Below the pieces are notes generated by a model, which saw only the letters and a list, made by a program, of their open reading frames with translations, did no database searches and was not told the DNA's origin. Below, one piece after another: positions 16,571 through 25,004 of a stretch of 64,000 nt of DNA (the stretch's first letter is position 1; the number at the start of each line of letters is the position of its first letter). The position numbers and the translations under genes were made by a program. Source of the stretch: an uncultured Clostridia bacterium (GTDB lineage Bacteria > Bacillota > Clostridia > Lachnospirales > Lachnospiraceae); the NCBI GenBank assembly GCA_937895705.1, contig CALBKM010000051.1, positions 1 to 64,000 on the forward strand. The letters run 5' to 3'.

Positions 16571-17541
16571 AACCCGAACAATTACAGGATGCATTAAATG
16601 ATATAAAAGAAGAATATATTGCGGATGCACATAAAGAAGAGTGGATAACCGATGCCGACAGTCCTGCTTCCCCTCTCTCAGGCAACAAACCGGTCAGGGG
16701 ACCGAAAAAAATATTCCGCCGACCGTCGTTTCGGATTGCCCTGGCGGCCTGTCTGGTGCTGGTTCTCGGCGGCGGAGCGATTTTCGCTGCCACTACCCAC
16801 GGAAGAACTCGTGACAAACCGACTCCGAACAAACCGGGAAGTGTCCATATACCGGCAGTAGAACTGCCGAAGACTTCCGGCCTTGCTGACATGATCGGGT
16901 TGATTTGTCACAACGGAAACATATATACCGAAGCCGACCTATTCACCTCCGATGTCAAAGAAGACATCTGGGGACTGGTAGGCACCTATCTCGGAGAAGC
17001 CATGGCTGAAATCGACGAATGGACCGACCAAAACGACCGGCGTTGGGTTACCGAACTGTCCTCCACCGTAGGCGGCACGGTCTATACCGTCAAGGGCTAC
17101 GACGAAGACTTCCGTATCTGTACCGCGGGCGAATGGTACGCAGAAGACGGAACGACCCACTATTATGTACATTTTTTTGAATGTCTGAACGACATTACCC
17201 TAAACCAAGGTTCGGACCTGATTCATCATAAACTCTGTATCATGGACCGACTTCCGGACACCGTAGAAAAAGAAACAAAAACGCTACTGGACGCTCTCTA
17301 CAAAGCTCCTTTTATCGTCATAAAACCGGACCCGGAATCCGGCTATTACTACTACGGTGATAAATCAAAGGACTTCCGGTACATGGAAAACTACAACGCT
17401 TATTTAGAAATCCCTCTGACCGATGGCACATCAAACGGGTTCATCGTTTATAAAAACGGCTATGTAAAATATAACTGTTTTGATCTGAGAGACTGCTATA
17501 TGGTCGTAGACCCGGCGCTGGTGGAATATTTGTTTCAGTAG
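16567..17541 (+). CDS. Membrane protein, probable anti-sigma partner
   Basis: A 324-residue protein coupled to the ECF sigma gene. Cytoplasmic N-terminus (1-55; QLQDALNDIKEEYIADA), basic stop-transfer (KKIFRRPSFR), one transmembrane helix (about 57-78, IALAACLVLVLGGGAIFAA) and a long extracellular part with no domain I recognise. The architecture and overlap suggest an anti-sigma factor with an external sensor domain, but I do not see a zinc-binding HxxxCxxC motif, so it is not a ZAS-type anti-sigma. The function is inferred from context only. Confidence 0.75.
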   Translation: MKPEQLQDALNDIKEEYIADAHKEEWITDADSPASPLSGNKPVRGPKKIFRRPSFRIALAACLVLVLGGGAIFAATTHGRTRDKPTPNKPGSVHIPAVELPKTSGLADMIGLICHNGNIYTEADLFTSDVKEDIWGLVGTYLGEAMAEIDEWTDQNDRRWVTELSSTVGGTVYTVKGYDEDFRICTAGEWYAEDGTTHYYVHFFECLNDITLNQGSDLIHHKLCIMDRLPDTVEKETKTLLDALYKAPFIVIKPDPESGYYYYGDKSKDFRYMENYNAYLEIPLTDGTSNGFIVYKNGYVKYNCFDLRDCYMVVDPALVEYLFQ

Positions 17542-17564
17542 TGCAATACTCTGTGACGTATAAA

Positions 17565-17592
17565 AGCCGGCGTACATGCCCGTACGCCGGCT
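17565..17592. terminator. bidirectional terminator
   Basis: Perfect stem AGCCGGCGTAC / GTACGCCGGCT, followed by TTTCGTT on the plus strand and TTTTA on the minus strand. It lies between the convergent anti-sigma partner and the 126-residue gene. Confidence 0.8.
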
Positions 17593-17638
17593 TTCGTTAT
17601 CATTCTTTTCTAAATCATCCTATCGATTCGTTCCCATC

Positions 17639-18019
17639 CTACTTTTGCGACTCCCTCGTATCCTCCAACACCGTATAATTCCCGTCTTCATCGAAGTAGT
17701 AGGTAATACTATAGGATCCGCTTTCATTATACCTCAAACCCTCATGCGCATTCCATCGTATTGTAACCTCACCAACGCCAATTTGTTCAAAAGACCATTC
17801 CTGCTCGGAACCGAGGATGTTCTCTTCATATTCAATCTCTTTAATCACTTTATCCGTACTCAATTCATAAGTCCAGAACTCTCCGCTGGAACCGCTTGCA
17901 AACTGGGCAACATGTAACGTCGTTGGTCTTGACATTTGCCATACTCCGAAGATTACTGCCACCGCAATCAGCAGCAGAATGACAGAAATCAACACATAAC
18001 ATAGTTTTTTCTTTTTCAT
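17639..18019 (-). CDS. Small membrane-anchored extracytoplasmic protein
   Basis: A 126-residue protein with a basic start (MKKKKLC), one membrane helix or signal anchor (about 8-28) and an external beta-rich domain (FWTYELSTDKVIKEIEYEENILGSEQEWSFEQIGVGEVTI...). No family recognised. The start has GGGAGTTGAA before the ATG. It is 35 bases downstream of the DUF937 gene and could be co-transcribed with it. Confidence 0.65.
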   Translation of the reverse strand: MKKKKLCYVLISVILLLIAVAVIFGVWQMSRPTTLHVAQFASGSSGEFWTYELSTDKVIKEIEYEENILGSEQEWSFEQIGVGEVTIRWNAHEGLRYNESGSYSITYYFDEDGNYTVLEDTRESQK

Positions 18020-18054
18020 TTCAACTCCCGAACGGTCTTTTAAACTCTGTTCTT

Positions 18055-18675
18055 CTACTTCAACAACTTTCCAAGCAGCCCCATCAGTCCGCTTGCGCTG
18101 CTTTCGGAATCCTTCTTTGCGGTCTTCTTTTTCTTCTTTTTACCGGTAGAGGTGCTGGAAGATGAAGAAGTATTCGTAGAAGTCAGACCGGATAATAAAG
18201 AGCCTACATCCACATTGTCCAACAGGTTGCCCAGAAGCGCACCCACGCCGGATTCCTTCTCCTCATCCTCGTCTGCCTGCTTGCCCAAAAGGCTCATGAG
18301 AAGCGGAGCGATTGCAGCCAAAATCTGACCGATTTTCGCTGCGGATACACCGGTCTTTTTCGACACGGACTTCGTTACACTGTCCTGATCGGAGCCCAGC
18401 AAATGTCCGATAATCTTTGAACCGTCACCCAAATCCACGTTACCGAGGAAGCCTGCCAGATTGCCGGTATCATCCTTTGCATGCTGTGCCAGGGCATCCG
18501 CAAAGCCCTTCGCGGTACCGGCATCCTTTGCCTGCCCGTTTGCACCGTTAAGAAGCGCCGGAAGAGCCTCTGTCAAAACATTGCTGACCTCACTTTTCGA
18601 TGCGCCTGTAAGATTGCTCAATCCTTTAATACTGTCCGAACTTAATAATGTACTCGTAAGCTTCTTTAAATCCAT
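18055..18675 (-). CDS. DUF937 domain protein
   Basis: A 206-residue soluble protein. Residues about 1-135 are the helical DUF937 region (LSNLTGASKSEVSNVLTEALPALLNGA, KTGVSAAKIGQILAAIAPLLMSLLGKQ), also found in YidB-like proteins. A Ser/Thr-rich and Lys-rich linker (STNTSSSSSTSTGKKKKKK, about 165-190) leads to a short hydrophobic C-terminal helix (SGLMGLLGKLLK). The biochemical function is unknown. There is no signal peptide. Confidence 0.85.
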   Translation of the reverse strand: MDLKKLTSTLLSSDSIKGLSNLTGASKSEVSNVLTEALPALLNGANGQAKDAGTAKGFADALAQHAKDDTGNLAGFLGNVDLGDGSKIIGHLLGSDQDSVTKSVSKKTGVSAAKIGQILAAIAPLLMSLLGKQADEDEEKESGVGALLGNLLDNVDVGSLLSGLTSTNTSSSSSTSTGKKKKKKTAKKDSESSASGLMGLLGKLLK

Positions 18676-18861
18676 AACAAACCTCCGTTATCTCCCTGCA
18701 GGGAATCTTTTGTTCCTAAAATAATTATGAAACAGAATCAAAAATAAGTCAAGAAAAACGACAAAATAGTTCTAAAGTCTCGCCTCTCTTTTGCCGATAT
18801 ATTCTTTAATGAAGTGTATAATAGCGTCCGGGAACAAAATATTACAAAGGAGTGTTATAGT

Positions 18862-19626
18862 ATGGCAGAAGCAAAAAAGAAAAAAATCGTTTCCGCATCT
18901 ACCGGCAAGGAAGTATCCGGTGCACGTAAGAAAGCTACAGTAAAGAAACAGGCCGCTCCGGTCGGTAACGCCACCGGACTTCGCGTAGGGGCAGTTATTC
19001 TCTGGTTACTCGCAATCGGCTTCGAAGTTGCGGCAGTACTTATGTTAGTCGGCAAAATCAACCTCACCTTCATGCCGACCTTATACCAAATGATTATTGC
19101 GCTGGTTCTTGACCTTATTTGTGTCATTATCGGTTCCCAGCTTTGGAAAAAAGCAAACCACATCAAACCGGCCAGCGAAAAGAACAAAACCTTGTTCTGG
19201 CTGTGGAACAACATGGGTGTTATCGTATGTGCCTTTGCTTTCATCCCGTTTGTTATTTTGGCACTGACCAATAAGAACACCGACAAGAAGACCAAGACAA
19301 TCGCTACCGTAGTAGCAATTATCGCTCTCTTAATCGGCGGCGTAGCAAGCATTGACTGGAACCCGGTATCCGAAGAGCAGCAGCAGGCTGCCATGCAGGA
19401 AATCGACGGAATGGTTGTATGGAGCCCGTTCGGTAAGGTTTACCACATCGATGATGACTGTCACTCCCTCAACCAGACCGAGACCCTGACGGAAGGTACC
19501 GTAGAGCAGGCAATCGCAGAAGGACGTACCCGTCTCTGCGCATACTGTGCTAAGAGAAACGACGTAAGCGGCGTTGTAACCGACCAGAACGTGGACGAGA
19601 TTGAGGAAGAAGCTACGGAAGAATAA
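18862..19626 (+). CDS. Four-helix membrane protein with Lys/Ala-rich tail and C-terminal zinc-ribbon-like motif
   Basis: A 254-residue protein. The N-terminal 40 residues are Lys/Ala-rich (AEAKKKKIV, ARKKATVKK), resembling histone-like or nucleic-acid-binding tails. Four membrane helices follow (about 50-75, 82-107, 125-148, 155-175). The C-terminal soluble part (195-254) contains KVYHIDDDCHSL and RTRLCAYCAKR, a His/Cys pattern like the YHxxxC...CxxC metal-binding ends seen on some envelope proteins and nucleases. Start at 18862 after AAGGAGTGTTATAGT; a TATAAT lies at 18817-18822. Function unknown. Confidence 0.7.
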   Translation: MAEAKKKKIVSASTGKEVSGARKKATVKKQAAPVGNATGLRVGAVILWLLAIGFEVAAVLMLVGKINLTFMPTLYQMIIALVLDLICVIIGSQLWKKANHIKPASEKNKTLFWLWNNMGVIVCAFAFIPFVILALTNKNTDKKTKTIATVVAIIALLIGGVASIDWNPVSEEQQQAAMQEIDGMVVWSPFGKVYHIDDDCHSLNQTETLTEGTVEQAIAEGRTRLCAYCAKRNDVSGVVTDQNVDEIEEEATEE

Positions 19627-19644
19627 AGTTTAGTAATAGTTTAA

Positions 19645-19673
19645 GGCGGAGTGTTGATCGCTCCGCCTTTTTT
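19645..19673 (+). terminator. terminator after the four-helix protein
   Basis: GGCGGAG pairs with CTCCGCC and is followed by TTTTTT. It lies between the convergent membrane protein and the large NTPase. Confidence 0.8.
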
Positions 19674-19697
19674 GTTTCTCCTATTTCCCGGTCTTCG

Positions 19698-22600
19698 TTA
19701 CTTCTTCCCGGATTTTCCGAACAGCTTCCCAAAAAGGCCCGGCTTTTTCAATCCTGCAAGAAGGTTTTCTGCAACCTCATCGCCCTGTCCGGCAGCCTTT
19801 TCATACCACTCCCTCGCCTTATCCTTGTCCGCCTCAATTCCCCGGCCGGTTTCGTACATATAACCGAAATTACACCGGGATACGGCAAATTCCTGATAGG
19901 AGGTGTGTTCATGCCATGCCACCAGCATACCGAGATTGTTCCTTGCATCCTCGCAGTCCAAATACAACTTGTTTACATCGTAGGCCTTCTTTAACTCACC
20001 GCTTTGCAACGCCTTTTCATACCACCGGGCAGCCATCTGCTCATCCTTAACCACCACCCGTCCGGTGCCGTAAAACAGACTCATCATAAACTGCGCATTG
20101 GCGTGGCCCTGCTCCGCCGCCTTTTTAAACAAATCAAAGGCAGCATGTACATCCTGTCTCGTTCCCCGGCCCTGCAAACACAAAATCGCCTGACAAAACA
20201 GCGCCGCACAACTTCCCTGCTCCGCCGCCTCCCGGTACAACTCAAAGGCCTTTATGGCATTCAGCTCGATACCACGCCCTTCCAGATGTCTCGCCGCAAG
20301 CTTACACCGAAGGGCCGGATCGTTGGTCTCTGCTAATTGGGCACGAAGCTCGGCAACTTCCTTTTCTTCAGGGGTGAGAGGGGTGGAGGAAACTATTTCT
20401 TGCTTAGATTGATTTGTCTCTTCCGATTTTTCTTTTTCCGACACTGTTGTCTGTTCCTTTATATCAGTAACACCACAATACTCGCCGTCTTTCCATATTC
20501 CTTCTGTTATCGTACCGTCTTTATGTATCAGTTTTCCGTGACCGTTTCGAAAATCACTTTTCCATTCCCCGTCATAGACACTTCCATCCGTAAAAAACAT
20601 CTTACCATAACCTTCTCGGACTCCGTTCTTATATTCTCCTTGATAATAAACTTTGTTGTCGAAAAAAAACGTACCGATTCCATGATAAGTTCCGTTTACA
20701 AAATCACCTTCATAGTAGTCACCATTAGAGAAGCGATAGACTCCGTACCCTTGTGGTATACCTCCAACAATGTCTCCTTCATACTCATTTCCATCCGAAT
20801 ATTTCAGAATTGTTTTTCCCGAACCATTCAATTCTTCCAACGCCTTTCTGGCATTTTCGTCCCCATATTCTGCAGATATTTGATAATACTTTTTAGCCTG
20901 TTCAATATCCCCTTGAGCCCAATAACAAGTTCCAATGCGATTCATCGTTTCCAACGTATATGGGTTTGTTTCCCCCAGAGTGCGTTTACTTATCTCCAAT
21001 GCCTGAACTAATAATTTCAACGCCTTCTGATACTCTCTGATATTAGAATAGATACTAGCCACTCCACTCATAGAGGTCAACGTAGCCAAATGTTCCTCTC
21101 CCAAGCTTCTTTTTCTCAATTCCCATACTGGTTCACATAGTTCCAATGCCTTTTGATACTCCCCTATATTATTATAAGCAGTTCCTAAATGGTCCATTGA
21201 TATCAGTGTATCCGGATGCTCCTCCCCCAGTATCCTTTTCTTCAACTCTAATGCCTGTTGGTACATCTCTATCGCTTTTTCATATTCCTGTTCACAGGAA
21301 TATGCACCCGCAAGGTTATCCATAAGCCTCAATATCTCCGGATTATCCTCTCCAAGAATTCGCCTCTCTATTTTCAAAGTCTGCTCATACAACTCCCGAG
21401 CTTTTTTATAATCTCTTACATAATAATAGGAACTGGCAAGACTCTCCATAGACTTCAACGTAGTTAAATCTTCTTCTCCAAGAGTTCTTCTCCTTATATC
21501 CAAAATCTGTTTATCTAACTCCAGTGCTCTTTGATGTTCCCCCATCATGTTATAGGAGAGTGCAATATTTTCTGCGCACGCTAATGTGACTAAATCCTCT
21601 TCTCCGAGAGTCTGTTTACTTATCGCTAAAGCTTGGTCATACATCTCCCACGCTTTTTGATATACTCCTTTGTAATAGTAAGAACCTGCCAGATTATTCA
21701 TTGCGTTCAATGTATCGCGAGCATTTTCTCCCAAAACTTTCCTATAGATCTCCAACGCTTGTTCTTTCAGTTCTAATCCCGTTTCATACATTCCGTTCAT
21801 ATCATATATGTGTGCTACTAATGACTTAATAAAAGCCACCTCTGTCTCCTGTGCATTCTGAGTATTAACACCACCTCCCATTGCCGAAACAATCTCTAGC
21901 GCTTCTTTAACTGCCCCCATCAAACACAACACATATCCATACTCCGCACGTGTAATATGCTCAGCCATTGTATTAGGAAAGTCTTTTGTTGCTATAAGAA
22001 ATAATTCCTTGGCAGTGCTTCTCCAAAGATCAAACGAACAGGTTCTCTCCAAAGAACGAAATCTGTCCTGAGCCAGTTTTAGATTTTGATAAAATTCCTC
22101 ATAAGAACAATTGCCCTCTGTCAATGCCTTTATATATTCCGCAAATGTCGCATTAGAATCCAGTGTCGTTTCCATCTCTACCTTCTCCTTTTCAAGAAAA
22201 AGCTTAATCCGGCCGACTTCCTCCAAAATCTCCTTGTCTGCATTTTCTAATGCGGCGCTTCGCACGGTTTCATGCATATAGTAAGAGCCGTCCGGATTCT
22301 TGATAATAAAGGAATGGTCTACAAACTCCTCGTACTTTGCACTGGTGTACCACCGAAGCGTAGTCGCTTCCCCAGAAATCCGCCGCACACTTTCGTCGTT
22401 CCAGGTACCGAGACACGCCAAAAAGTATGCCATCTCCCGATTCGCATCGCTTAGATTAAGCAAATACCGATTAGAAAGCTGTTTTTTATCTTTACCGAAC
22501 AAGTCAATCTCCGGCTGAACCCCTTTGTTGCATAATTCACGATAGGTATCCACACACATATCTAAAAACAGCGGAGTACCTTTGGTCAGCTCATGTAGCT

Positions 22601-23645
22601 GCTCACAAAGAACCTCGTCGTATACTCCTGCTTTTTGTAAAAACTTTGTAGCATCCTTAAGACTCAGATCTCCCAGCCGGTGCTGCTCCAAATCCGTTCT
22701 CGCAAGAGCTTCTTTTTCCTCCTCGCTCATCTGGGAAAGAGGACTCTCCACTGTCAGCTTACCCCAGTTCGTATCATCCTCTTCCCAATAAAGCTTCTCA
22801 CGACCGGCAATGACCCACAACACACCCGGAATGGACTGAATGACAGAATTGCTTCCTTTCCGAAGCCAGTAATCCTCAATCAACATCTTACGCTTGTTGT
22901 TTACTGTATCGATATATTTTTCATAGGTATCCAAAAAGACAACCAGCGGCTTCGTCGCCACCTGTTGCATGTTATACTTCATATCTTCAATAAAATACCG
23001 ATGAAGATTTTTAAGAAGGTCCGGTAACTCCATACCGTCAATTTCATTCAAATGATATTTATAACGTGACTCATCCATATGTTTTCTGATGGCTTCTCTT
23101 GTTGTCTTTGCCGACTTGTCAATGGCCTGAATTACGCCGGACACCCAGCCTACTACCGGAACTGTTCCTACGGTAGAAACCACCGCATCTAACCAAGGAT
23201 TGTTTTCCAATAAGGATTGAGCCTTTTCATCCTTTTCAATACTGATACCGTTCTTTTTTGCATACAAAAGCACCGCGGAATCAAAACGGAAAAACTTAAA
23301 ATTTTTTTCCACTTCTCCCAACTGTCTTCTGAGACTTAACAAAATCGTCAGTTTATCGGTACCGGAGGACTTGGCATCGAAATCATACCGAATATAATTA
23401 CAATCGATTTTATCAAGCAAACGGGTTTCATTTCCTTCCACGCCGCGGATTACACGGCACAGCTTATCCAGAAAACTAGTCTTACCTACACCACCGATGC
23501 CGTAATAACACAACACATAGTATTCCTCTCTCCAATTCTCACTCAGCACCCGGAACTTTCGCTCAAAAGCCTCCTGCGGATCCTCACGGTCCGTAAACTC
23601 CTTTATCGCCTCAACATCTGTATTCTGAACCTTAATCTTTGCCAT
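19698..23645 (-). CDS. STAND-like NTPase with kinesin-light-chain TPR, MORN and Sel1 repeats
   Basis: A 1315-residue cytosolic protein. Residues 1-480: P-loop NTPase with Walker A GIGGVGKTS (about 49-57), KPLVVFLDTYEKYID as a Walker B-like strand, GVLWVIAGREKL (sensor-like), then a helical/winged part (SLKDATKFLQKAGVYDE, ANREMAYFLACLG). Residues about 640-930: about seven 42-residue TPRs of the kinesin-light-chain type (ALEIxKRTLGEEHPDTL). About 945-1055: five MORN repeats (YEGDFVNGTYHGIGTF). About 1105-1302: Sel1-like repeats (AFELYREAAEQGSCAALF). STAND proteins are signal-activated oligomeric switches; this one may be a defence or signalling sensor, but no effector domain is visible. The start at 23645 has CAAGGAGGGGTTACAA. 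Confidence 0.85.
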   Translation of the reverse strand: MAKIKVQNTDVEAIKEFTDREDPQEAFERKFRVLSENWREEYYVLCYYGIGGVGKTSFLDKLCRVIRGVEGNETRLLDKIDCNYIRYDFDAKSSGTDKLTILLSLRRQLGEVEKNFKFFRFDSAVLLYAKKNGISIEKDEKAQSLLENNPWLDAVVSTVGTVPVVGWVSGVIQAIDKSAKTTREAIRKHMDESRYKYHLNEIDGMELPDLLKNLHRYFIEDMKYNMQQVATKPLVVFLDTYEKYIDTVNNKRKMLIEDYWLRKGSNSVIQSIPGVLWVIAGREKLYWEEDDTNWGKLTVESPLSQMSEEEKEALARTDLEQHRLGDLSLKDATKFLQKAGVYDEVLCEQLHELTKGTPLFLDMCVDTYRELCNKGVQPEIDLFGKDKKQLSNRYLLNLSDANREMAYFLACLGTWNDESVRRISGEATTLRWYTSAKYEEFVDHSFIIKNPDGSYYMHETVRSAALENADKEILEEVGRIKLFLEKEKVEMETTLDSNATFAEYIKALTEGNCSYEEFYQNLKLAQDRFRSLERTCSFDLWRSTAKELFLIATKDFPNTMAEHITRAEYGYVLCLMGAVKEALEIVSAMGGGVNTQNAQETEVAFIKSLVAHIYDMNGMYETGLELKEQALEIYRKVLGENARDTLNAMNNLAGSYYYKGVYQKAWEMYDQALAISKQTLGEEDLVTLACAENIALSYNMMGEHQRALELDKQILDIRRRTLGEEDLTTLKSMESLASSYYYVRDYKKARELYEQTLKIERRILGEDNPEILRLMDNLAGAYSCEQEYEKAIEMYQQALELKKRILGEEHPDTLISMDHLGTAYNNIGEYQKALELCEPVWELRKRSLGEEHLATLTSMSGVASIYSNIREYQKALKLLVQALEISKRTLGETNPYTLETMNRIGTCYWAQGDIEQAKKYYQISAEYGDENARKALEELNGSGKTILKYSDGNEYEGDIVGGIPQGYGVYRFSNGDYYEGDFVNGTYHGIGTFFFDNKVYYQGEYKNGVREGYGKMFFTDGSVYDGEWKSDFRNGHGKLIHKDGTITEGIWKDGEYCGVTDIKEQTTVSEKEKSEETNQSKQEIVSSTPLTPEEKEVAELRAQLAETNDPALRCKLAARHLEGRGIELNAIKAFELYREAAEQGSCAALFCQAILCLQGRGTRQDVHAAFDLFKKAAEQGHANAQFMMSLFYGTGRVVVKDEQMAARWYEKALQSGELKKAYDVNKLYLDCEDARNNLGMLVAWHEHTSYQEFAVSRCNFGYMYETGRGIEADKDKAREWYEKAAGQGDEVAENLLAGLKKPGLFGKLFGKSGKK

Positions 23646-23683
23646 TTGTAACCCCTCCTTGTGTCGGTATCCTCCAACTAATA

Positions 23684-23713
23684 ATTTTATCATAACCCCA
23701 ACAGTAAGTCCAA
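23684..23713 (-). promoter_or_regulatory. promoter of the STAND-like gene
   Basis: Minus-strand -35 TTGGAC (23708-23713) and -10 TAAAAT (23684-23689), 18-base spacing, about 40 bases before the start codon. Confidence 0.6.
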
Positions 23714-23758
23714 TTTTTTCCGCATATTCCGACAAAAAGTTCAAATACTCTTATTAAC

Positions 23759-24079
23759 GAGGGCTGTCCCAACGAGGTGGCCACCTTCTCTGCTTCCACG
23801 CCTTGCGATTTGAAATGTATAAAAAACGGATGCCCCGGCTAGAGGCTTGTTTGTTTTGCATTTCCCGAAGGGGCGCGTACTTAGCGCAGTCAAAATCGCC
23901 TTTTAGAGTGGCTTAGGCTTGAGGACGCTACCGAAAGGCTTAGCCACTCTTAAAGGAAGTTTGATGGAGCGTTGCGCTCAGCAAAACAAACAAGCCTCTA
24001 GCCGGGGCAACCGATTAACCCCCCAATCGCAAGGCCTGCACGTAAAAAAGGGCCGCCCCACTTTCGTGGGACAGCCCTC
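23759..24079. repeat. long nested inverted-repeat element, copy A
   Basis: A 321-base element with perfect 13-base terminal inverted repeats (GAGGGCTGTCCCA, 23759-23771 and 24067-24079), inner arms CCTTGCGATT (23801-23810 / 24025-24034) and a perfect 29-base pair of arms (23831-23859 / 23981-24009). The central 120 bases hold another hairpin (GAGTGGCT...AGCCACTC) and two blocks also found in copy B: 23861-23900 (37/40 identical) and 23954-23976 (22/23 identical, with GGAGCGTTGCG). The right end is also the terminator of the SRP RNA. It contains no gene. Confidence 0.8.
24045..24079 (-). terminator. SRP RNA terminator
   Basis: Minus-strand hairpin GGGCTGTCCCAC / GTGGGGCGGCCC with loop GAAA, then TTTTTTACG, about 17 bases after the SRP RNA 3' helix. 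Confidence 0.8.
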
Positions 24080-24095
24080 TGACATTCTCCAAAGA

Positions 24096-24357
24096 CCGTG
24101 CGCCTTGCTTTGAACGCTCATCACAATCGTTACCTTGACAGTTAACTCGGCTCCGGCAACCTTACGGCACACGGAAGGTTTCGCTTAGTGCTGCTCCATT
24201 CCTGACCTGACACGGTTCACGAATTTCCGTTGCGCAAGACCAAAACGTCAACATCACTTATCAAAGCCGGCATCGCAACAAAGCGCCCGAGGCAAAGCAT
24301 CACCCCTGCTGTAGCGGATTGCAGGTACAGGGCACCGCTAACTCCCCGGCTGCACGG
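24096..24357 (-). ncRNA. ffs: Signal recognition particle RNA, large bacterial type
   Basis: A roughly 262-base RNA on the minus strand. The universally conserved domain IV is visible as GTCAGGTCAGGAATGGAGCAGC. The 5' part contains GCGGTGCCCTGTACC and the 3' end GCGCACGG, which pairs with 5' CCGTGC to close the molecule. The length corresponds to the Alu-domain-bearing SRP RNA of Bacillus and Clostridia. It scaffolds Ffh in co-translational membrane targeting. A consensus promoter and a terminator flank it. Confidence 0.93.
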
Positions 24358-24364
24358 TATTCTC

Positions 24365-24393
24365 AGTATACTTACTTTTTGCCGTGATGTCAA
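24365..24393 (-). promoter_or_regulatory. SRP RNA promoter
   Basis: Consensus sigma-A promoter on the minus strand: TTGACA (24388-24393), 17 bases, TATACT (24365-24370). Start expected near 24358. Confidence 0.9.
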
Positions 24394-24440
24394 GGGCGTA
24401 ATTTGGAAATCTCCCATACCTCATCGTAAAACACGGTATA

Positions 24441-24965
24441 TTACTTCCCCTCCGGCTCCTCCTCTCCCGGAAAAACGACATGCATCCCGGAGAAATCACA
24501 TTCTTCTAAATATTCCTTCGGAACCGCCGCCATATGAAAGAAACCTCCCATCACCGCTGGCTGATTGCCCCGCGCCGAATGACTTTTTCGATCGTTTACC
24601 AACAGAACCGCATCCGGTTTTATCCTTACCCTGTCCACACGGTAATAATAGCCACCTGAAGAAACCTCATCGTATCGCAACACAAAGGTATAGTCATCTA
24701 TAGAATGCTGCTCTATCATTTCTTTACACTTACCCGAAATTTCGCTTATCCCGTAGTTTTGTATCGCATACTCCAATTGCTCACCCGTTTCAATCACAAT
24801 ATGAACTCCGTTCGGAATCCCGTAACCATGCAAATAGCCGCATTCATAGCTATGAATATATACCTGATCCTTCGTATATACCGTTCCGTCCTCTGCTTGT
24901 TTGCACCCGCTCATGCTTACGATGCAAATTACAAGCAAACACAAGTACCGTTTCATTCGCTTCAT
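24441..24965 (-). CDS. Lipoprotein of unknown function
   Basis: A 174-residue lipoprotein: basic start (MKRMKRY), hydrophobic core and lipobox MSGC with Cys21. The mature part is Tyr/Gly-rich (YECGYLHGYGIP, GGYYYRVDRVRI) and ends in an acidic EEEPEGK. No domain recognised. Upstream in-frame ATGs at 24980 and 24995 are rejected because GAGGAGG lies just before the ATG at 24965. It is 39 bases downstream of the radical SAM gene and may share its transcript. Confidence 0.7.
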   Translation of the reverse strand: MKRMKRYLCLLVICIVSMSGCKQAEDGTVYTKDQVYIHSYECGYLHGYGIPNGVHIVIETGEQLEYAIQNYGISEISGKCKEMIEQHSIDDYTFVLRYDEVSSGGYYYRVDRVRIKPDAVLLVNDRKSHSARGNQPAVMGGFFHMAAVPKEYLEECDFSGMHVVFPGEEEPEGK

Positions 24966-25004
24966 ACAATACCTCCTCATAACAATATCTTTCACATATA
25001 CAAC

